Shown here: positions 1-62,340 of the stretch, one piece after another
Layout of the letters: the number at the start of each line of letters is the position of its first letter
Position numbering within the stretch: position 1 is the stretch's first letter
Origin: Rhinopithecus roxellana
Taxonomy: Eukaryota; Chordata; Mammalia; Primates; Cercopithecidae
Assembly (NCBI RefSeq): GCF_007565055.1
Contig: NC_044560.1
Span: forward strand, 83,705,295 to 83,769,294
Direction: 5' to 3'
Length of the DNA: 64,000 bases
The notes under the pieces: model-generated
The model's database searches: none
What the model was told of the DNA's origin: nothing
What the model saw: the letters and a program-made list of their open reading frames with translations, nothing else
Position numbers and translations under genes: made by a program

Positions 1-314
1 TTTTTTTTTTTTTTTTTTTTTTTTTTTTGAGACGGAGCCTTGCTCTGCCACCCAGGCTGGAGTGCAGTGGCCGGATCTCAGCTCACTGCAAGCTCCGCCT
101 CCCGGGTTTACGCCATTCTCCTGCCTCAGCCTCCCGAGTAGCTGGGACTACAGGCGCCCGCCTCGTCGCCCGGCTAGTTTTTTTTTTGTATTTTTAAGTA
201 GAGACAGGGTTTCACCATATTAGCCAGGATGGTCTCGATCTCCTGACCTCGTGATCCGCCCGTCTCGGCCTCCCAAAGTGCTGGGATTACAGGCTTGAGC
301 CACCGCGCCCGGCC
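1..314 (-). mobile_element. AluYRa-like SINE, cut by the window edge
   Basis: The T-tail at 1-28 is followed by a full Alu in reverse. It has GTGGCCGGATCTCAGCTC and GGCTTGAGCCACCGCG, the lineage-type variants used throughout this window to recognise young Old World monkey Alus. Confidence 0.9.
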
Positions 315-1187
315 GAGGGATGGGGTTTCACCACGTTGACCAGGCTGGTCTCAAACTCCTGACCTCGTGATCCACCCACCTTGGCCTCCCAAAGTGCTGG
401 GATTATAGGCGTGAGCCACCACACCCGGCCTTTGTGTATTTTTTTTAGTAGAGATGAGGTTTCACTGTGTTGGCCAGGCTGGTCTCGAACTCGAGCTCTT
501 TTTTTTTTTCTTTTTTTTTGAGATGGAGTTTCACTCTTCTTACCCAGGCTGGAGTGCAGTGGTGTGGTCTTGGCTCACCACAACCTCCACCTCCTGGGTT
601 CAAGTGATTCTCCTGCCTCAGCCTCCCCAGTAGCTGAGATTACAGGCATGCGCCACCATGCCTGGCTAATTTTTTTTTTTTTTTTTTTGAGACGGAGTCT
701 CGCTGTGTTGCCCAGGCTGGAGTGCAGTGGCGCCACATCTCGGCTCACTGCAAGCTCCGCCTCCCAGGTTCACGCCATTCTCCTGCCTCAGCCTCCGAGT
801 AGCTGAGACTACAGGCGCCTGCCACCACACCCCGCTAGTTTTTTGTATTTTTAGTGGAGACGGGGTTTCACCATGTTAGCCAGGATGGTCTTGATCTCCT
901 GACCTCGTGATCCACCCACCTTGGCCTCCCAAAGTGCTGGGATTACAGGCTTGAGCCACCGCGCCCGGCTTAATTTTGTATTTTTAGTAGAGACAGGGTT
1001 ACTCCATGTTGGTTGGGCTGGTCTCGAACTTCCGACCTCAAGTGATCCACCCACCTCGGCCTCCCAAAGTGCTGGGATTACAGGCGTGAGCCACCACGCC
1101 CGGCCCGGCCTCGAACTCGATCTCAGGTGATCTACCCGCCTCAGCCTCCCAAAGTGCTAGGATTACAGGTGTAAGCCACAGTGCTAG
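315..1187 (-). mobile_element. Nested Alu stack (Alu within Alu within Alu)
   Basis: A right-arm fragment is at 317-430. A second Alu is split into 431-497 and about 1107-1187 by an insertion, with CTCGAACTCGA repeated at both break points. The inserted Alu (498-1106) is itself split by a young AluYRa-like copy at about 669-968. All are reversed. Confidence 0.8.
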
Positions 1188-1194
1188 CCCAGAA

Positions 1195-1504
1195 TTTTTT
1201 CTTTTCTTTTTTTTTTTTTTTTGAGATGGAGTCTCGCTCTGACCCAGGCTGGAGTACAATGGCGCGACCTCAGCTCACTGCAACTTCTGCCTCCTGGGTT
1301 TAAGCAATTCTGTCACCTCTGCCTCCTGAGTAGCTGGGACTATAGGTACACACCGCCACCACACCCAGCTCATTTTTGTGTTTTTAGTAGAGACGGGGTT
1401 TCACCATGTTAGTCAGGCTGGTCTTGAACTCCTGACCTTAAGTGATCCACCTGCCTCAGCCTCCCAAAGTGCTGAGTTACAGACGTGAGCCACCGTGCAT
1501 GGCC
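1195..1504 (-). mobile_element. AluS-like SINE
   Basis: A complete reversed Alu with a mixed T-tail (TTTTTTCTTTTC). Its head ends GTGCATGGCC. Confidence 0.85.
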
Positions 1505-1512
1505 GGAATATT

Positions 1513-1820
1513 ATTATTTTTATTATTATTATTTTTTGAGACGGAGTCTCGCTTTGTTGCCCAGGCTGGAGTGCAGTGGCTGGATCTCAGCTCACTGCAA
1601 GCTCCTCCTCCCGGGTTTATACCATTCTCCTGCCTCAGCCTCCCAGGTAGCTGGGACTACAGGTGCCCGCCACCACGCCCGGCTAGTTTTTTGTATTTTT
1701 TTAGTAGAGACGGGGTTTCACCGTGTTAGCCAGGATGGTCTCGATCTCCCGACCTCGTGATCCACCTGTCTTGGCCTCCCAAAGTGCTGGGACTACAGGC
1801 TTGAGCCGCTGCGCCCGGCC
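1513..1820 (-). mobile_element. AluYRa-like SINE
   Basis: A complete reversed copy after a TTATTATT-type tail. It has TTGAGCCGCTGCGCCCGGCC at the head. GGAATATT flanks both ends as a short target duplication (1505-1512 and about 1822-1829). Confidence 0.85.
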
Positions 1821-2094
1821 CGGAATATTTTTTAAGTGTCACTACCCAGCTGAAACCCTCAAGGCCTATGGGGGGCCTAGCCTGACCACCTGCTCTCCTC
1901 TGATTCTGTCTCCTACCATTTTTTCCATTGCTCAATCCTCCAGCCATACTGGCCTCCTCTGTCTTCCCTGAAACCCACCACTCCTGCCTCAAGGCCTTTC
2001 CACTTGCTATAGCCTGTCTAGAAGACTCTCCCCCAGGTACCTGCCCTGACTGGCTCCTCAGTATTCAAGTCTCAGTTCCAATGTCCTTTTCTGT

Positions 2095-2986
2095 TTATTT
2101 TATTGTATTTATTTATTTTTGAGACAGAGTCTCACTCCTGCCCAGACTATAGTGCAGTGGCGGGATCTCGGCTTACTGTAACCTCTGCCTCCTGGGTTCA
2201 AGTGATTCTCCTGCCTCAGCCTCCTGAGTAGCTGGAATTACAGGTGTGCACCACCACACCCAGCTAATTTTTTTGTCCTTTTAGTAGAGACAGGGTTTCA
2301 CCATGTTGGCCAGGCTGGTCTCAAACTCCTGACCTCAGGTGATCTGCCCGCCTCGGCCTCCCACAGTGCTGGGATTACAGACGTGAGCCACTGCGCCTGG
2401 CCAATTTTATTTTTTTTTTTTGAGACGGAGTCTTGCTCTGCCGCCCAGGCTGGAGTGCTGTGGCCGGCTCTCAGCTCACTGCAAGCTCCGCCTCCCGGGT
2501 TCACGCCATTCTCCTGTCTCAGCCTCCCGAGTAGCTGGGACTACAGGCGCCCGCCTCGTCGCCCGGCTAGTTTTTTTGTATTTTTTAGTAGAGACGGGGT
2601 TTCAGCGTATTAGCCAGGATGGTCTCGATCTCCTGACCTCGTGATCCGCCCGTCTCGGCCTCCCAAAGTGCTGGGATTACAGGCTTGAGCCACCGCGCCC
2701 GGCGATTTTATTTTTTAAAGATGCCTGTCACCAAGGCTGGAGTGCAGTGGCTGGAACATGACTCACTGCAGCCTCAACCTCCCAGGCTTAAGCAATCCTC
2801 CTGTCTTAGCCTCACAATAGCTGGGACCCCAGGTGTGTGTCACCATGCCTGGGTAATTTTCAAAGTTTTTTGTAGAGATGGGATCTTGCCTTGTTGCCCA
2901 GGTTGATCTTAAATTCCTGACCACAAGCCATCTTCCTGCCTCCCATAGTGCTGGGATTACAGGTGTGAGCCACTGTGCCCAGCCTA
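2095..2986 (-). mobile_element. Three reversed Alus in tandem
   Basis: AluS-like at 2095-2402, AluYRa-like at 2409-2704 and an older, degenerate AluJ-like copy at 2705-2986. 1830-2094 and 2987-3156 on either side are unique. Confidence 0.85.
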
Positions 2987-3156
2987 TTCTTAGAGGGACT
3001 TTTCTTGACAACCTAACTAAACCACTCTTCCCTCCGGCCCCACCAAACCTTCCTGTCACAGCTCTGAAGTCTTCACTTCCCAAAATTACATTGTTAGTTT
3101 GCCTCATCCATGTATTCATCAAATATTTTTTGAAGTCAACTCATAACATGTTCCAT

Positions 3157-3461
3157 GGCCCGGCGTGGTGGCTCAAGCCTGTAATCCCAGCACTTTGGGA
3201 GGCTGAGATGGGTGGATCACGAGGTCAGAAGGTCAAGATCATCCTGGCTAACACGGTGAAACCCCGTCTCTACTAAAAAATACAAAAAACTAGCCAGACA
3301 AGGTGGCGGGTGCCTGTAGTCCCAGCTACTCGGGAGGCTGAGGCAGGAGAATGCCATAAACCTGGGAGGCGGAGCTTGCAGTGAGCTGAGATCCGGCCAC
3401 AGCACTCCAGCCTGGGCGACAGAGCGAGACTCCGTCTCAAAAATAAAAACAAAAAAAAAAA
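3157..3461 (+). mobile_element. AluYRa-like SINE
   Basis: Forward copy from GGCCCGGCGTGGTGGCTCAA to an A-rich tail. ATGTTCCA is repeated at both edges. Confidence 0.85.
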
Positions 3462-3587
3462 TGTTCCAGGCACTGATTTTGACTCTGGGGATAAACTGGT
3501 GAGCAAGATAAAGTTCTCCATTAACTATAGTCTCTAGTACTAGGTTAATACGTGTTTGCTGATCAAATGAATGGATACAACTATCTT

Positions 3588-3884
3588 GTTTTTTTGTTTT
3601 TTTTTTTTTGAGATGGAGTCTTGCTCTGTCATTCAGGCTGGTGTGCAGTGGTGGGATCTTGGCTCACTGCAACTTCCGGCTCCCGGGTTCAAGAGATTCT
3701 CCTGCCTTAGCCTCCCAAGTAGCTGAGATTACAGGCATGCACCACCACACCAAGCTAATTTTTAATTTTAATTTTAATAGAGACAGGGTTTCACCATGTT
3801 GGCCAGGCTGATCTCGAACTCCTGACCTCAAGTGATCTGCCCGCCTTGGCCTCCCAAAGTGTTGGGATAACAGGCGTGAGCCAG
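3588..3884 (-). mobile_element. AluS-like SINE
   Basis: Reversed copy. Its head is truncated at GTGAGCCAG, so about 12 bp of the Alu 5' end are missing. Confidence 0.8.
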
Positions 3885-4560
3885 AGCAGTCTTAAAAAGA
3901 GGAGTTATTGGCCTTGTTTTCATATGAGGTCATGACTTGTGTGATGGAGCTGAATTTGAACCTGGACCTGACTTCCTTCCCAGTACTTCTCCACCTCACC
4001 TCCTTTTTTACTGCCTTTACTCATGGGCTGTTTCTTGGCTAATTCTGTTCTCCCTGCCTGGTGATCCAGGACAGAATCACTGACAGAGTGGGGCCAATGT
4101 GGAGAATTCCAGGCTAGGGGAGAAGGAGGTCTGCTTTGAAGTTGAGCCTCTGCAAGATTAAGTGTGATCTTGGAGAGTTCACTATGTTTCTCTGGGCTTC
4201 TGATGTCACACTGCCAAAGTAGGAAGAAAGTCCTGTGGAAAGTGTGGGGCTGAACATATGTATGAGGGGCAGCCACTGTGATTCTGCTCTGGGCATCTCC
4301 CTGGCTTCCCAGGACTGTGTCCTGGGACTGGCCCCTGCCCCTCTGGGGGCCTCTGCCCACAGCCTTGCCATCCCACTAGCAGCTCTGGGCTCCTGCCTGG
4401 CTGCTACAGGCGCTGAGCTCTTTCCCCAGGGAATTACTCTAGCCAGCCAGGAGGCTTACAGGTGGGCACCCTGCCAAGTCTAGTCTGGTGGCCCCTCCAC
4501 CTACCATCTGGCAGCTGGGACCCCTGCCTTAACTCTGGACTTGGGGGCAGGGTGAGTGAT
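3885..4560. other. Unique intergenic or upstream-intron sequence
   Basis: No repeat or gene is recognised. For the longer KIAA1522 isoforms known in human, this would be the end of an upstream intron. The open frames here have no domain character. Confidence 0.5.
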
Positions 4561-4883
4561 CCGCTACTGGATTGAGTATCTTCGGTCCTCCTAATCATAC
4601 TCTCCTGGAGCAGAACACCCACGGACTCCTGGCCGCAGTTTCCTTTCTGTGCCTCTGCACCCCATTTGAGGGGCGGGGTCGGCAGATGGGCGGGATCAGT
4701 GGCGAAGGTGGGAGGAGGACCTGGAGAGCAGCCCCTCCCCCTCCTCTGCCTGGAGCCGGCGCTCTGCGGCTGGACGGGAGGGCTCACATCCCCATAGTGC
4801 TGGGTCACAGTGAAGGCACGCCCCGCACTCTGCTCTGGAGACGCTGGGTGGTATAGGGAACATCCCGAGTGGCGCTCGCAGTC
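4560..4883 (+). promoter_or_regulatory. KIAA1522: GC-box promoter and 5' leader of KIAA1522 short isoform
   Basis: Two Sp1-type GC boxes lie close together (GGGGCGGGG at about 4670-4678, GGGCGGGA at about 4687-4694), within a GC-rich stretch leading to the ATG at 4884. There is no convincing TATA box (only TGGTATAGGG near 4849). This is a CpG-moderate promoter, inferred from position and composition. Confidence 0.6.
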
Positions 4884-11726
<6,843 letters not shown>

Positions 11727-13805
11727 CCACCAGGCACCTCACTGGCACTGCTGACCCATCCCAGAAACACAATCTCAGGGACCCGAGCAGCTCCAAGGAC
11801 GAGAGGATACAGCAGACACAACCTAATAGAGAGGGCGCCTGCAGCCTTAACCTCCACGGCCTTCGATACTTATGCAAGCCTGGTGTTGCTCCTGTCCTCC
11901 GAATCATCCCGCGCTCATGCCTTTTCCTGAATGGGGTCACCTCCGGCAGTTGCCGCTTCAGTCTTGGCCTTAGCCTCATCTTGAAGGAGGTAGCTGGCGG
12001 GAGAGGGTGGCTGCGCCCCCTGCTGGCCCTGAGGCCACAGAGTTGGGAGCAGGACACCTCATCTGAGTTTCATTTTTTTTCATGTCCAAACCATGCACAT
12101 ACTATAGTCCAGAATCAAAGCACTTTTGAAAAGTGGCTGCATGGCCATCCTCCAGGGCCCAGGAAGTTGCACTCCAAGGGCCTGTTTACATGGCAGCAGA
12201 ATCCATCCCCAGCAGCCAGCCCATAGCTTGAGACCAGTCTGTGCCCTCCTGCCCAATCCAGTTTACTTCTCTTGGTTCCTGGAGGTGGCCAAGTCATTTT
12301 GTTCCCACAGGCTTCTCTAGGCTGGGGGCAGGGGTGGGGCTGTGGAATTCCAAAGCACAAAAGGTGCAGAGAGGATTAGCCTTCCTGTGCCTCAACTCAC
12401 CAACCACCCTCCTGCCTTCCAGTTCTGCCAGGTGCTCCATGCTGGGGACAAGTAGGAGACTGCCAGGGCCCAAAGAGATTGGTGAGCAGAAGAGCAGTAG
12501 AGTCATCTCGGGGCACTTGGCAGTGTCAAGCACCTGCCCCTTGCCTCCTTGACCACACTGGGGTGGGAGGGCACCCAGCACTTCAGAGGCAGGAGCCTTT
12601 GGGCTGAGCAAGCACTGAGGAGGTAGATGGAAGGGAGCATCTGGAGGGGGAGAGCTTCCTTAAGCAGTAGGCCCAGGCCTGGCCCTCCACACTTCATTCT
12701 CTGACCTTTCTCTCTACTCGTTTCGGTGGATGTCCTTTCTGCAGCTGCCTTTCAGCACAGGTGGTTCCACTGGAAGGAGCTAATGCTGAGTGACAAGGAT
12801 GGGAAGCCACAGGTGCATACTCAAGTCTTCCCTAGTCAGTGAGGGACACCTAGTGCTCCTAGGGCAGGCTGGGTTGTGGTCCCCTAGGTATCAGCCTTTC
12901 TTACTGCACTCTCCTCCAGGAATGTTAACCTTTCTATTTTCAGCCTGTGCCACCTGTCTAGGCAAGCTGGCTTCCCCATTGGCCCCTGCCCACCAGGGCC
13001 ACCCCTTCTTTCTTGATCCTCTTTCCTCAATAGTGACTTGGGCTTGAGTCTGGCAAGGAACCTTGCTTTTAGCTTCACCACTAAGGAGAGAGGTTGACAT
13101 GACCTCCCCGCCCCCTCACCAAGGCTGGGAACAGAGGGGATGTGGTGAGAGCCAGGTTCCTCTGGCCCTCTCCAGGGTGTTGTCCGCTGGTCACTACCAT
13201 CTTCTCCTCGTAGCTGATCAATCAATATTCTTCCCTTGCCTGTGGGCAGTGGAGAGTGCTGCTGGGTGTACGCTGCACCTGCCCACTGAGTTGGTAAAGA
13301 GGATAATCGGTGAGCACTGTTCTGCTCAGAGCTCCTGATCTACCCCACCCCCTAGGATCCAGGACTGGGTCAAAGCTGCATGAAACCAGGCCCTGGCAGC
13401 AACCTGGGAATGGCTGGAGGTGGGAGGGAGCCTGACTTCTCTTTCCCGCCGCCTCCTCCAATGTTACTGGAACTCTTTATCCTGTTAGATCTTCTGAGCT
13501 TGTTTCCCTGCTGGGTGGGACAGAGGACACAAGGAGAAGGGAGGGTCTAGAAGAGGCAACCCTTCTTTGTCCTCTGAGGTAAATGAGCTTGACCTAGAGC
13601 AAATGGAGAGACCAAAAGCCTCTGATTTTTAATTTCCATAAAATGTTAGAAGTATATATATACATATATATATTTCTTTAAATTTTTGAGTCTTTGATAT
13701 GTCTAAACAAAAAAATCCATTCCCTCTGCCCTGAAGCCTGAGTGAGACACATGAAAAAAACTGTGTTTCATTTAAAGGGGTTAATTAAATGATTGAAACT
13801 TGGCT
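11727..13805 (+). other. KIAA1522: KIAA1522 3' untranslated region
   Basis: This is roughly 2.08 kb of mostly unique, non-coding sequence after the TGA, with no Alu inside it. An AT-rich stretch (TATATATACATATATATA) lies at about 13650-13675. The likely end is set by the ATTAAA at 13784-13789. The open frames across it lack conserved character and are treated as chance. Confidence 0.75.
13784..13789 (+). other. KIAA1522: Poly(A) signal ATTAAA, probable KIAA1522 end
   Basis: ATTAAA is followed within 30 bp by a T/G-rich stretch (ACTTGGCTGTGGC), a typical layout for cleavage at about 13805. The human gene, as I recall, also ends about 270 bp from the YARS1 end, which fits this site. Confidence 0.6.
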
Positions 13806-14085
13806 GTGGCTACTGCTTCTTAATGCGGGGGGGGACAGGGCGTGGCCTGGGCCCACATTTAGAAGGGAAAATGTTTTGCCTGCTGCACACATTGGACCCA
13901 AGTATGGGCCTCTTCTGCCTAGTACTGCCAAAGGGACTGTCAAGGTGTTTTGTGCATCTTATACCCCCCACCCCCCATTACAGGGTAAAGGAACCCCAGA
14001 CTAGGTGAGGGGCCAGCAGCTGCCTCACACTTGTGTTTTCTCCTGAGATGGTACAGCTTACATCCAGACACCCTTGTTCAGACAT

Positions 14086-14091
14086 TTTATT
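14086..14091 (-). other. YARS1: Poly(A) signal AATAAA of YARS1
   Basis: TTTATT on + reads AATAAA on -. It is the first canonical signal after the stop in this direction, and cleavage would be at about 14065-14075. Confidence 0.6.
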
Positions 14092-14683
14092 TAAATTTAT
14101 GACAATGATGGGGATTTAACTGAGATGCCTTATGGAGAAGTACCCCACCCTCTCTGAAGACAGAATCACTCCCTGCCATTCATTCTGCCTGATGCTAACA
14201 CGCAGCTGGTTTAGGGAATGTCCCAGGCTAGCTGGATCAAGGGAAATTCCAAGAGCCCTGGGGCAGGCCCTGCCCCCCAGTGCCAAGCCTCAGTGTAAGC
14301 AGACGTTGGGAAAGCTGCCAACCACTTGGTAGACCACTAGGTTCTGTTTTCCCTTCCCTTTCCTTTTCAAATCCCACAGTTTCCTGTTGGGGAGAAGCTG
14401 TAATTAGCCCAGTCCAGGTACTAGATCCCAGCTAGAGGCGCAGCTGCTGGGATAACTCCAAGAAAACCTGGGCACCAGTATTTTTCCAATTACAAGGACT
14501 GTGGCATAAATTTTTAAATAAGTTATACTGAAACCAGATTTCTCCAGCTGCCAAGGGAAGAAGGTAGGGCTGGACTCCCTGCTGCGGCCCAGCCCTTGTT
14601 AGGGGTCGGTCTCTCACTGCAGCCAGACAGGATGATCCTGGGTTCTGGGGAGGGTGAGCTGCCCATTGCTGATTTCTGCACCG

Positions 14684-14689
14684 AATAAA
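14684..14689 (+). other. Alternative downstream poly(A) signal AATAAA on +
   Basis: A canonical AATAAA on + lies inside the YARS1 3' untranslated region on the opposite strand. If used, the KIAA1522 transcript would overlap the YARS1 mRNA as antisense for about 600 bp. Use is unproven. Confidence 0.35.
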
Positions 14690-14805
14690 GAGTCCAAACC
14701 CGCTGCTTCCATGTCCTGAGAGATGGGTAAATGGGTGATGGATGGAGCAGACTGAAGAGAGCAGATGACACGGTGGTGGAAGAAGGGAGGAAGATGCTGG
14801 GCTGG

Positions 14806-58643
<43,838 letters not shown>

Positions 58644-58698
58644 GGCTCCGCTACCCCTGCTTCCCCTGCTCAGCCCGGCACCAGAGCCCCTTCCTGGG

Positions 58699-58752
58699 TC
58701 ACCGTCGCCGCCGCGTGCCGGGAACTGTCACGCGAGTCCAGCCAGGTTGCAT
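58699..58752 (-). other. Candidate uORF in the YARS1 leader (17 codons)
   Basis: An ATG at 58752-58750 opens MQPGWTRVTVPGTRRRR and stops at TGA 58701-58699, 55 nt before the main ATG. Its start context is weak (C at -3). It matters only if the transcript starts upstream of 58752. Confidence 0.35.
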
Positions 58753-59039
58753 CAGCTGGGCTCGGCGCTCCGCTTGCTCGGCCTGGACCCCTTCCCGCCC
58801 GGCAGTAGCCGGAAAAAGTGAGGAGCAGCGGAGAGTCGAGCAGGTCGATGAGACGGGAAAAGGTGGAGCCGGCGGGCACGGTAGGCGGTGCGGAGGGCGG
58901 GGCTGAAGCGCCTGCGCGGGGCACAACCCTCCTAGAGGCGGGACGGTTTCCTGCCAATCACTGCTGGTTTGCCCTCCCCCTGGCGTTGGCCCGGCGGACT
59001 CGGGGTGGGGGAGGTCGGGGAGGGGGCGATAAAATGGCG

Positions 59040-59094
59040 CAGGGGGCGGAGTGAGGCGCAGTCGTTCGCCCAGGCTTTGGCCCGGCTTCCGGAG
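59040..59094 (+). other. S100PBP: Probable non-coding first exon of S100PBP
   Basis: Downstream of the YY1-type motif, sequence to CCGGAG/GTGAAG gives a good donor at 59095. S100PBP (S100P-binding protein) is the known right-hand neighbour of YARS1 and has a non-coding first exon. No S100PBP coding sequence is visible to 64000. Assigned by synteny plus splice signal only. Confidence 0.35.
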
Positions 59095-60682
59095 GTGAAG
59101 AGCGGGAGGGACGAGGGGGTCGGCGTTACCCGGCTTGGAGGGGGATGGGGGCGCCTGTTGCTTCTCCAGGGGGTTGCGCACGCCGTCCGCCCCTTGGAGG
59201 GATTGGGAGGCCCACGCCCTGCGGCGAGAAGCAGTCTAGCTCCTGAGGTGATGGCGAGGGAATGTCCCTGCCCCCCACCTCCAAGTCGGCGGGCGACAGA
59301 TGCCCCTCACCCCGCTGAGGAAAAGGGGAGCTCCCTGGTCGTCTGAGAGTCGGGGAGCGCCGTCTGCAGTCCCTGCCCAGTGGGGGTGGGGGCCGCCTCT
59401 GTCCCGGCCGGCTCGGCGGGAGGCTGTTGCTGGCGGGAAGATAGCCGCGGGCTTTTCTGCCGCGTCTCGCGGGTAGGGGCAGGAAGTGGACGGCCCACTC
59501 CCCGGGGAGATCTGAGAACGGTGGTTCCCGGGAGAGGAGCGCAAAGCCCAGGCCTGCTGAGGGGCGGGTGTGCCCCTACTGGGGGAGGGGCGGGGAGAAA
59601 ACTCTCGCTTCTCCCGCTTTCCGCCGGGAGGCGGGAATTCGCGGTGTCTCCGGAGGAGGGAGATGCAAAGGGCCTTCCTGGAGGGCGACACCGTCTCAGG
59701 CCGTTGCATTTGTGAGAGAGAGCCAAGGCAGTATCCTCCAAAGGTTGGGCCTAGGCCACCCTTTCTCCGGGTCCTCAAGGGCTGGAGGCGGCGTCACCAG
59801 TTACTTCTAGGGCAAGAGGGAAAGCAGCACCTCGGTGGGTCTTGGAAAGATCCTAGAAGTGGTTGAATTGCCCACCGCCTGCCCTAACCTGATCTCCAGT
59901 GTTTTGTGTATTTATTAGGGACTCCAAGCTCTAGCAGACCTGCCTGAAGTGTTTTAAAGCACATTTTCTTTTTTAAAAGAAACCTGTTGCTTCAGCTTAG
60001 CAAATCTGTTCTCTGTGCCCATGTGGGAGGAGAATCCTGGCACCCTCATCTAGTGAAATGTTACCTAAAGCAAAGATTTGCAGCCCTGGGTTGTTTTTTC
60101 CGTCCTGCGGTGTTTTTAGTTACTTCGAAGGAATTTGCAAAACTGTTACAGATAATTTGAGTTCATTTTGATTTTTTGTAAATGTTGTATGTATTTTATG
60201 GAGTGATAACAAAGCCTGCTGAGTGCGTTTTGTGCTGTGTGCTTCGCATGTATTGCATTTGGGAAAGGTTGGAAATCAAAGGCCAGGGGGAGGTCTTGTC
60301 CATTGGAAATAATCTCTGCCCTTGGCTGTACCTGTCAGACCCTGCTTGGTAATGGTCTTGACTTTAGAGCTTGAAAGAGGATGTGGGTTTGCATCTGGTG
60401 TTGCAGTTTTAGTGGCCTCAATAAAGTAAGGCTTTGTGCTCGAAGGCAGTAGGTTTTCTGAGGTGAAATAAAAATAGAAAGGGAACCAGTTTCTGAGGTT
60501 GCAACCAGGAGGTTCGAGAACAGAGAGAGGGGGTGGTAAACTGAAGTGTGAAGAAGGGGGTGGACAGGTGAGAGAGATGTGGAAGGACAGAATGGGGTCA
60601 CAGAAAGGATGGGGTGTAGAGGAACTAAGAGATAGAATTAGGAGATCGGAAAAATATTCTTCCCTTAAAAATAAAGGGATAT
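59095..60682 (+). other. Presumed S100PBP intron 1, unique part
   Basis: GC-rich to about 59830, then ordinary unique sequence. No repeat is recognised. The open frames of 80-180 codons inside the CpG island on both strands are attributable to high GC. Confidence 0.5.
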
Positions 60683-60980
60683 GGCCAGGCATGCTGGCTT
60701 ACGCCTGTAATCCCAGCCCTTGGGGAGGCTGAGGCCGGAGGATTGCTTGAGGCCAGGAGTTCAAGACCAGACTGACCAACATAGCAAAACCCCATCTCTA
60801 CTGAAAATACAAAAATTAGCTGAGCATGGTGGACGCCTGTAATCCCAGCTACTGGGAGGCTGACATATGAGAATCGCTTGAACCTAGGAGGCAGAGGTTG
60901 CAGTGAGCCCAGATCATGCCACTGCATTCCAGCCTGGGTGATTGAGTGAGACCCTGTCTCAAAAATTAAAAAAAAAAAAG
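60683..60980 (+). mobile_element. AluS-like SINE
   Basis: Forward copy from GGCCAGGCATGCTGGCTTAC to A12. It is the first repeat right of the CpG island. Confidence 0.85.
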
Positions 60981-61518
60981 GGGGGATCCCTATATTTTAA
61001 GTGGAGGTTACCAGACAAGTACCAAGAATGGTAGAGAAGTAAGCAAGCCATCTTTTGACAGAGAAGTAATAAGTAAGGCTGTCTTTGGAATTTCACTGAA
61101 GAACTTCAGTTTTATCTGAGGATTTCCCCCCTTGCACATTCATTAAATACCAGGTTTTTTTGGTATAGAACTTTTAGATTTATAGGACTTTCATAAACAT
61201 CCTCTTTTTTCTCATGATAATCTGTTTGAAGTTAACAGTATTTACCCCCTTTTTAGATGCGTGTTCTCATCTGTGTTGAGGTTCAGAGATTTGAAGTGAA
61301 TTGCTGAGGTCCAGTACCTCTGTAAAGGATAGTTCAGTGAACATTAATTTGCATAATTTGCCTAATATTTCAGATGTCTATCTAGTCTGGTCTTTAGTGA
61401 CAATATGATTGAATGCTGGATTAAACTACATGAGAGTAGAGTATATTAGATAATTTCAGGCAGGGTCTAGGGGAAGTTCCCTACCAGTTTAGCACTCTTT
61501 TTTCCTACCGTTCCTATG
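60981..61518 (+). other. Presumed S100PBP intron, mostly unique
   Basis: A MIR-like stretch lies at about 61200-61320 (TTAGATGCGTGTTCTCATCT). No exon is recognised. Confidence 0.4.
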
Positions 61519-61809
61519 CTTTTTTTTTGAGATGGAGTCTCCCTCTGTCACCCAGGCAGGAGTGCAGTGGCGCAATCTCAGCTCACTGCAACCTCTGTCT
61601 TCCGTGTTGCAGCGATTCTGCTGCCTCAGCCTCCCAAGTAGCTGGGATTACAGACGTGCACCACACGCCTGGCCAATTTTTGTATTTTTAGTAGAGACGG
61701 GGTTTCACCGTATTGGCCAGGCTGGTCTCGAACTCCTGACCTCAGGTTATCTGCCCACCTCGGCCTCCCAAAGTGCTAGGATTACAGGCGTGAGCCTCCA
61801 CACCTGGCC
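61519..61809 (-). mobile_element. AluS-like SINE
   Basis: Reversed copy with a T9 tail. Confidence 0.85.
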
Positions 61810-61895
61810 TTATGCTTCTCTTAAGACACCAGGGGTCAGGGCAATGATGGTTGGTGGTGGGGTGAAATAATAACTGTGGCCACCAGTTATTTGTC

Positions 61896-61898
61896 TCT

Positions 61899-61941
<43 letters not shown>

Positions 61942-62229
61942 TTTTTGAGCCGGAGTCTTGCTCTGCCGCCCAGGCTGGAGTGCAGTGGCCGGATCTCAGC
62001 TCACTGCAAGCTCCGCCTCCTGGGTTCCCGCCATTCTCCTGCCTCAGCCTCCCCAGTAGCTGGGACTACAGGCGCCCGCCACCTCGCCCGGCTAGTTTTT
62101 TGTATTTTTTAGTAGAGATGGGGTTTCACTGTGTTAGCCAGGGTGATCTCGATCTCCTGACTTCGTGATCCGCCCGTCTCGGCCTCCCAAAGTGCTGGGA
62201 TTACAGGCTTGAGCCACCGCACCTGGCCG
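61896..62229 (-). mobile_element. AluYRa-like SINE with (ATTT)n tail
   Basis: About 12 TTTA units at 61897-61945 form the tail. TTGTCTCTTT and TTGTCTCTTA lie on the two sides. Confidence 0.88.
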
Positions 62230-62237
62230 GTTGTCTC

Positions 62238-62340
62238 TTATGTCATGCCTCTAGTGTGCTAAATTTATGTTCATGATCTCATTTAATTCTTGCCACAACC
62301 CTATCAGGTAGGAACTGTGATATTTGAGGACATTTGATAC
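62238..62340 (-). mobile_element. MIR fragment
   Basis: ATCTCATTTAATTCTTGCCA and CCCTATCAGGTAGGAACTGT are typical reversed MIR 3' text. Confidence 0.65.

Larger units (their letters stand above)
14065..14805 (-). other. YARS1: YARS1 3' untranslated region
   Basis: About 740 nt of unique sequence run from the TAG to the AATAAA at 14086-14091 on -. It overlaps, on the other strand, a possible extended KIAA1522 3' end. Confidence 0.65.

Noticed and set aside
58699..59778. Open frames of 80-180 codons on both strands in the CpG island
   Set aside because: Explained by high GC with few stops. None has a conserved domain, and they overlap promoter elements.
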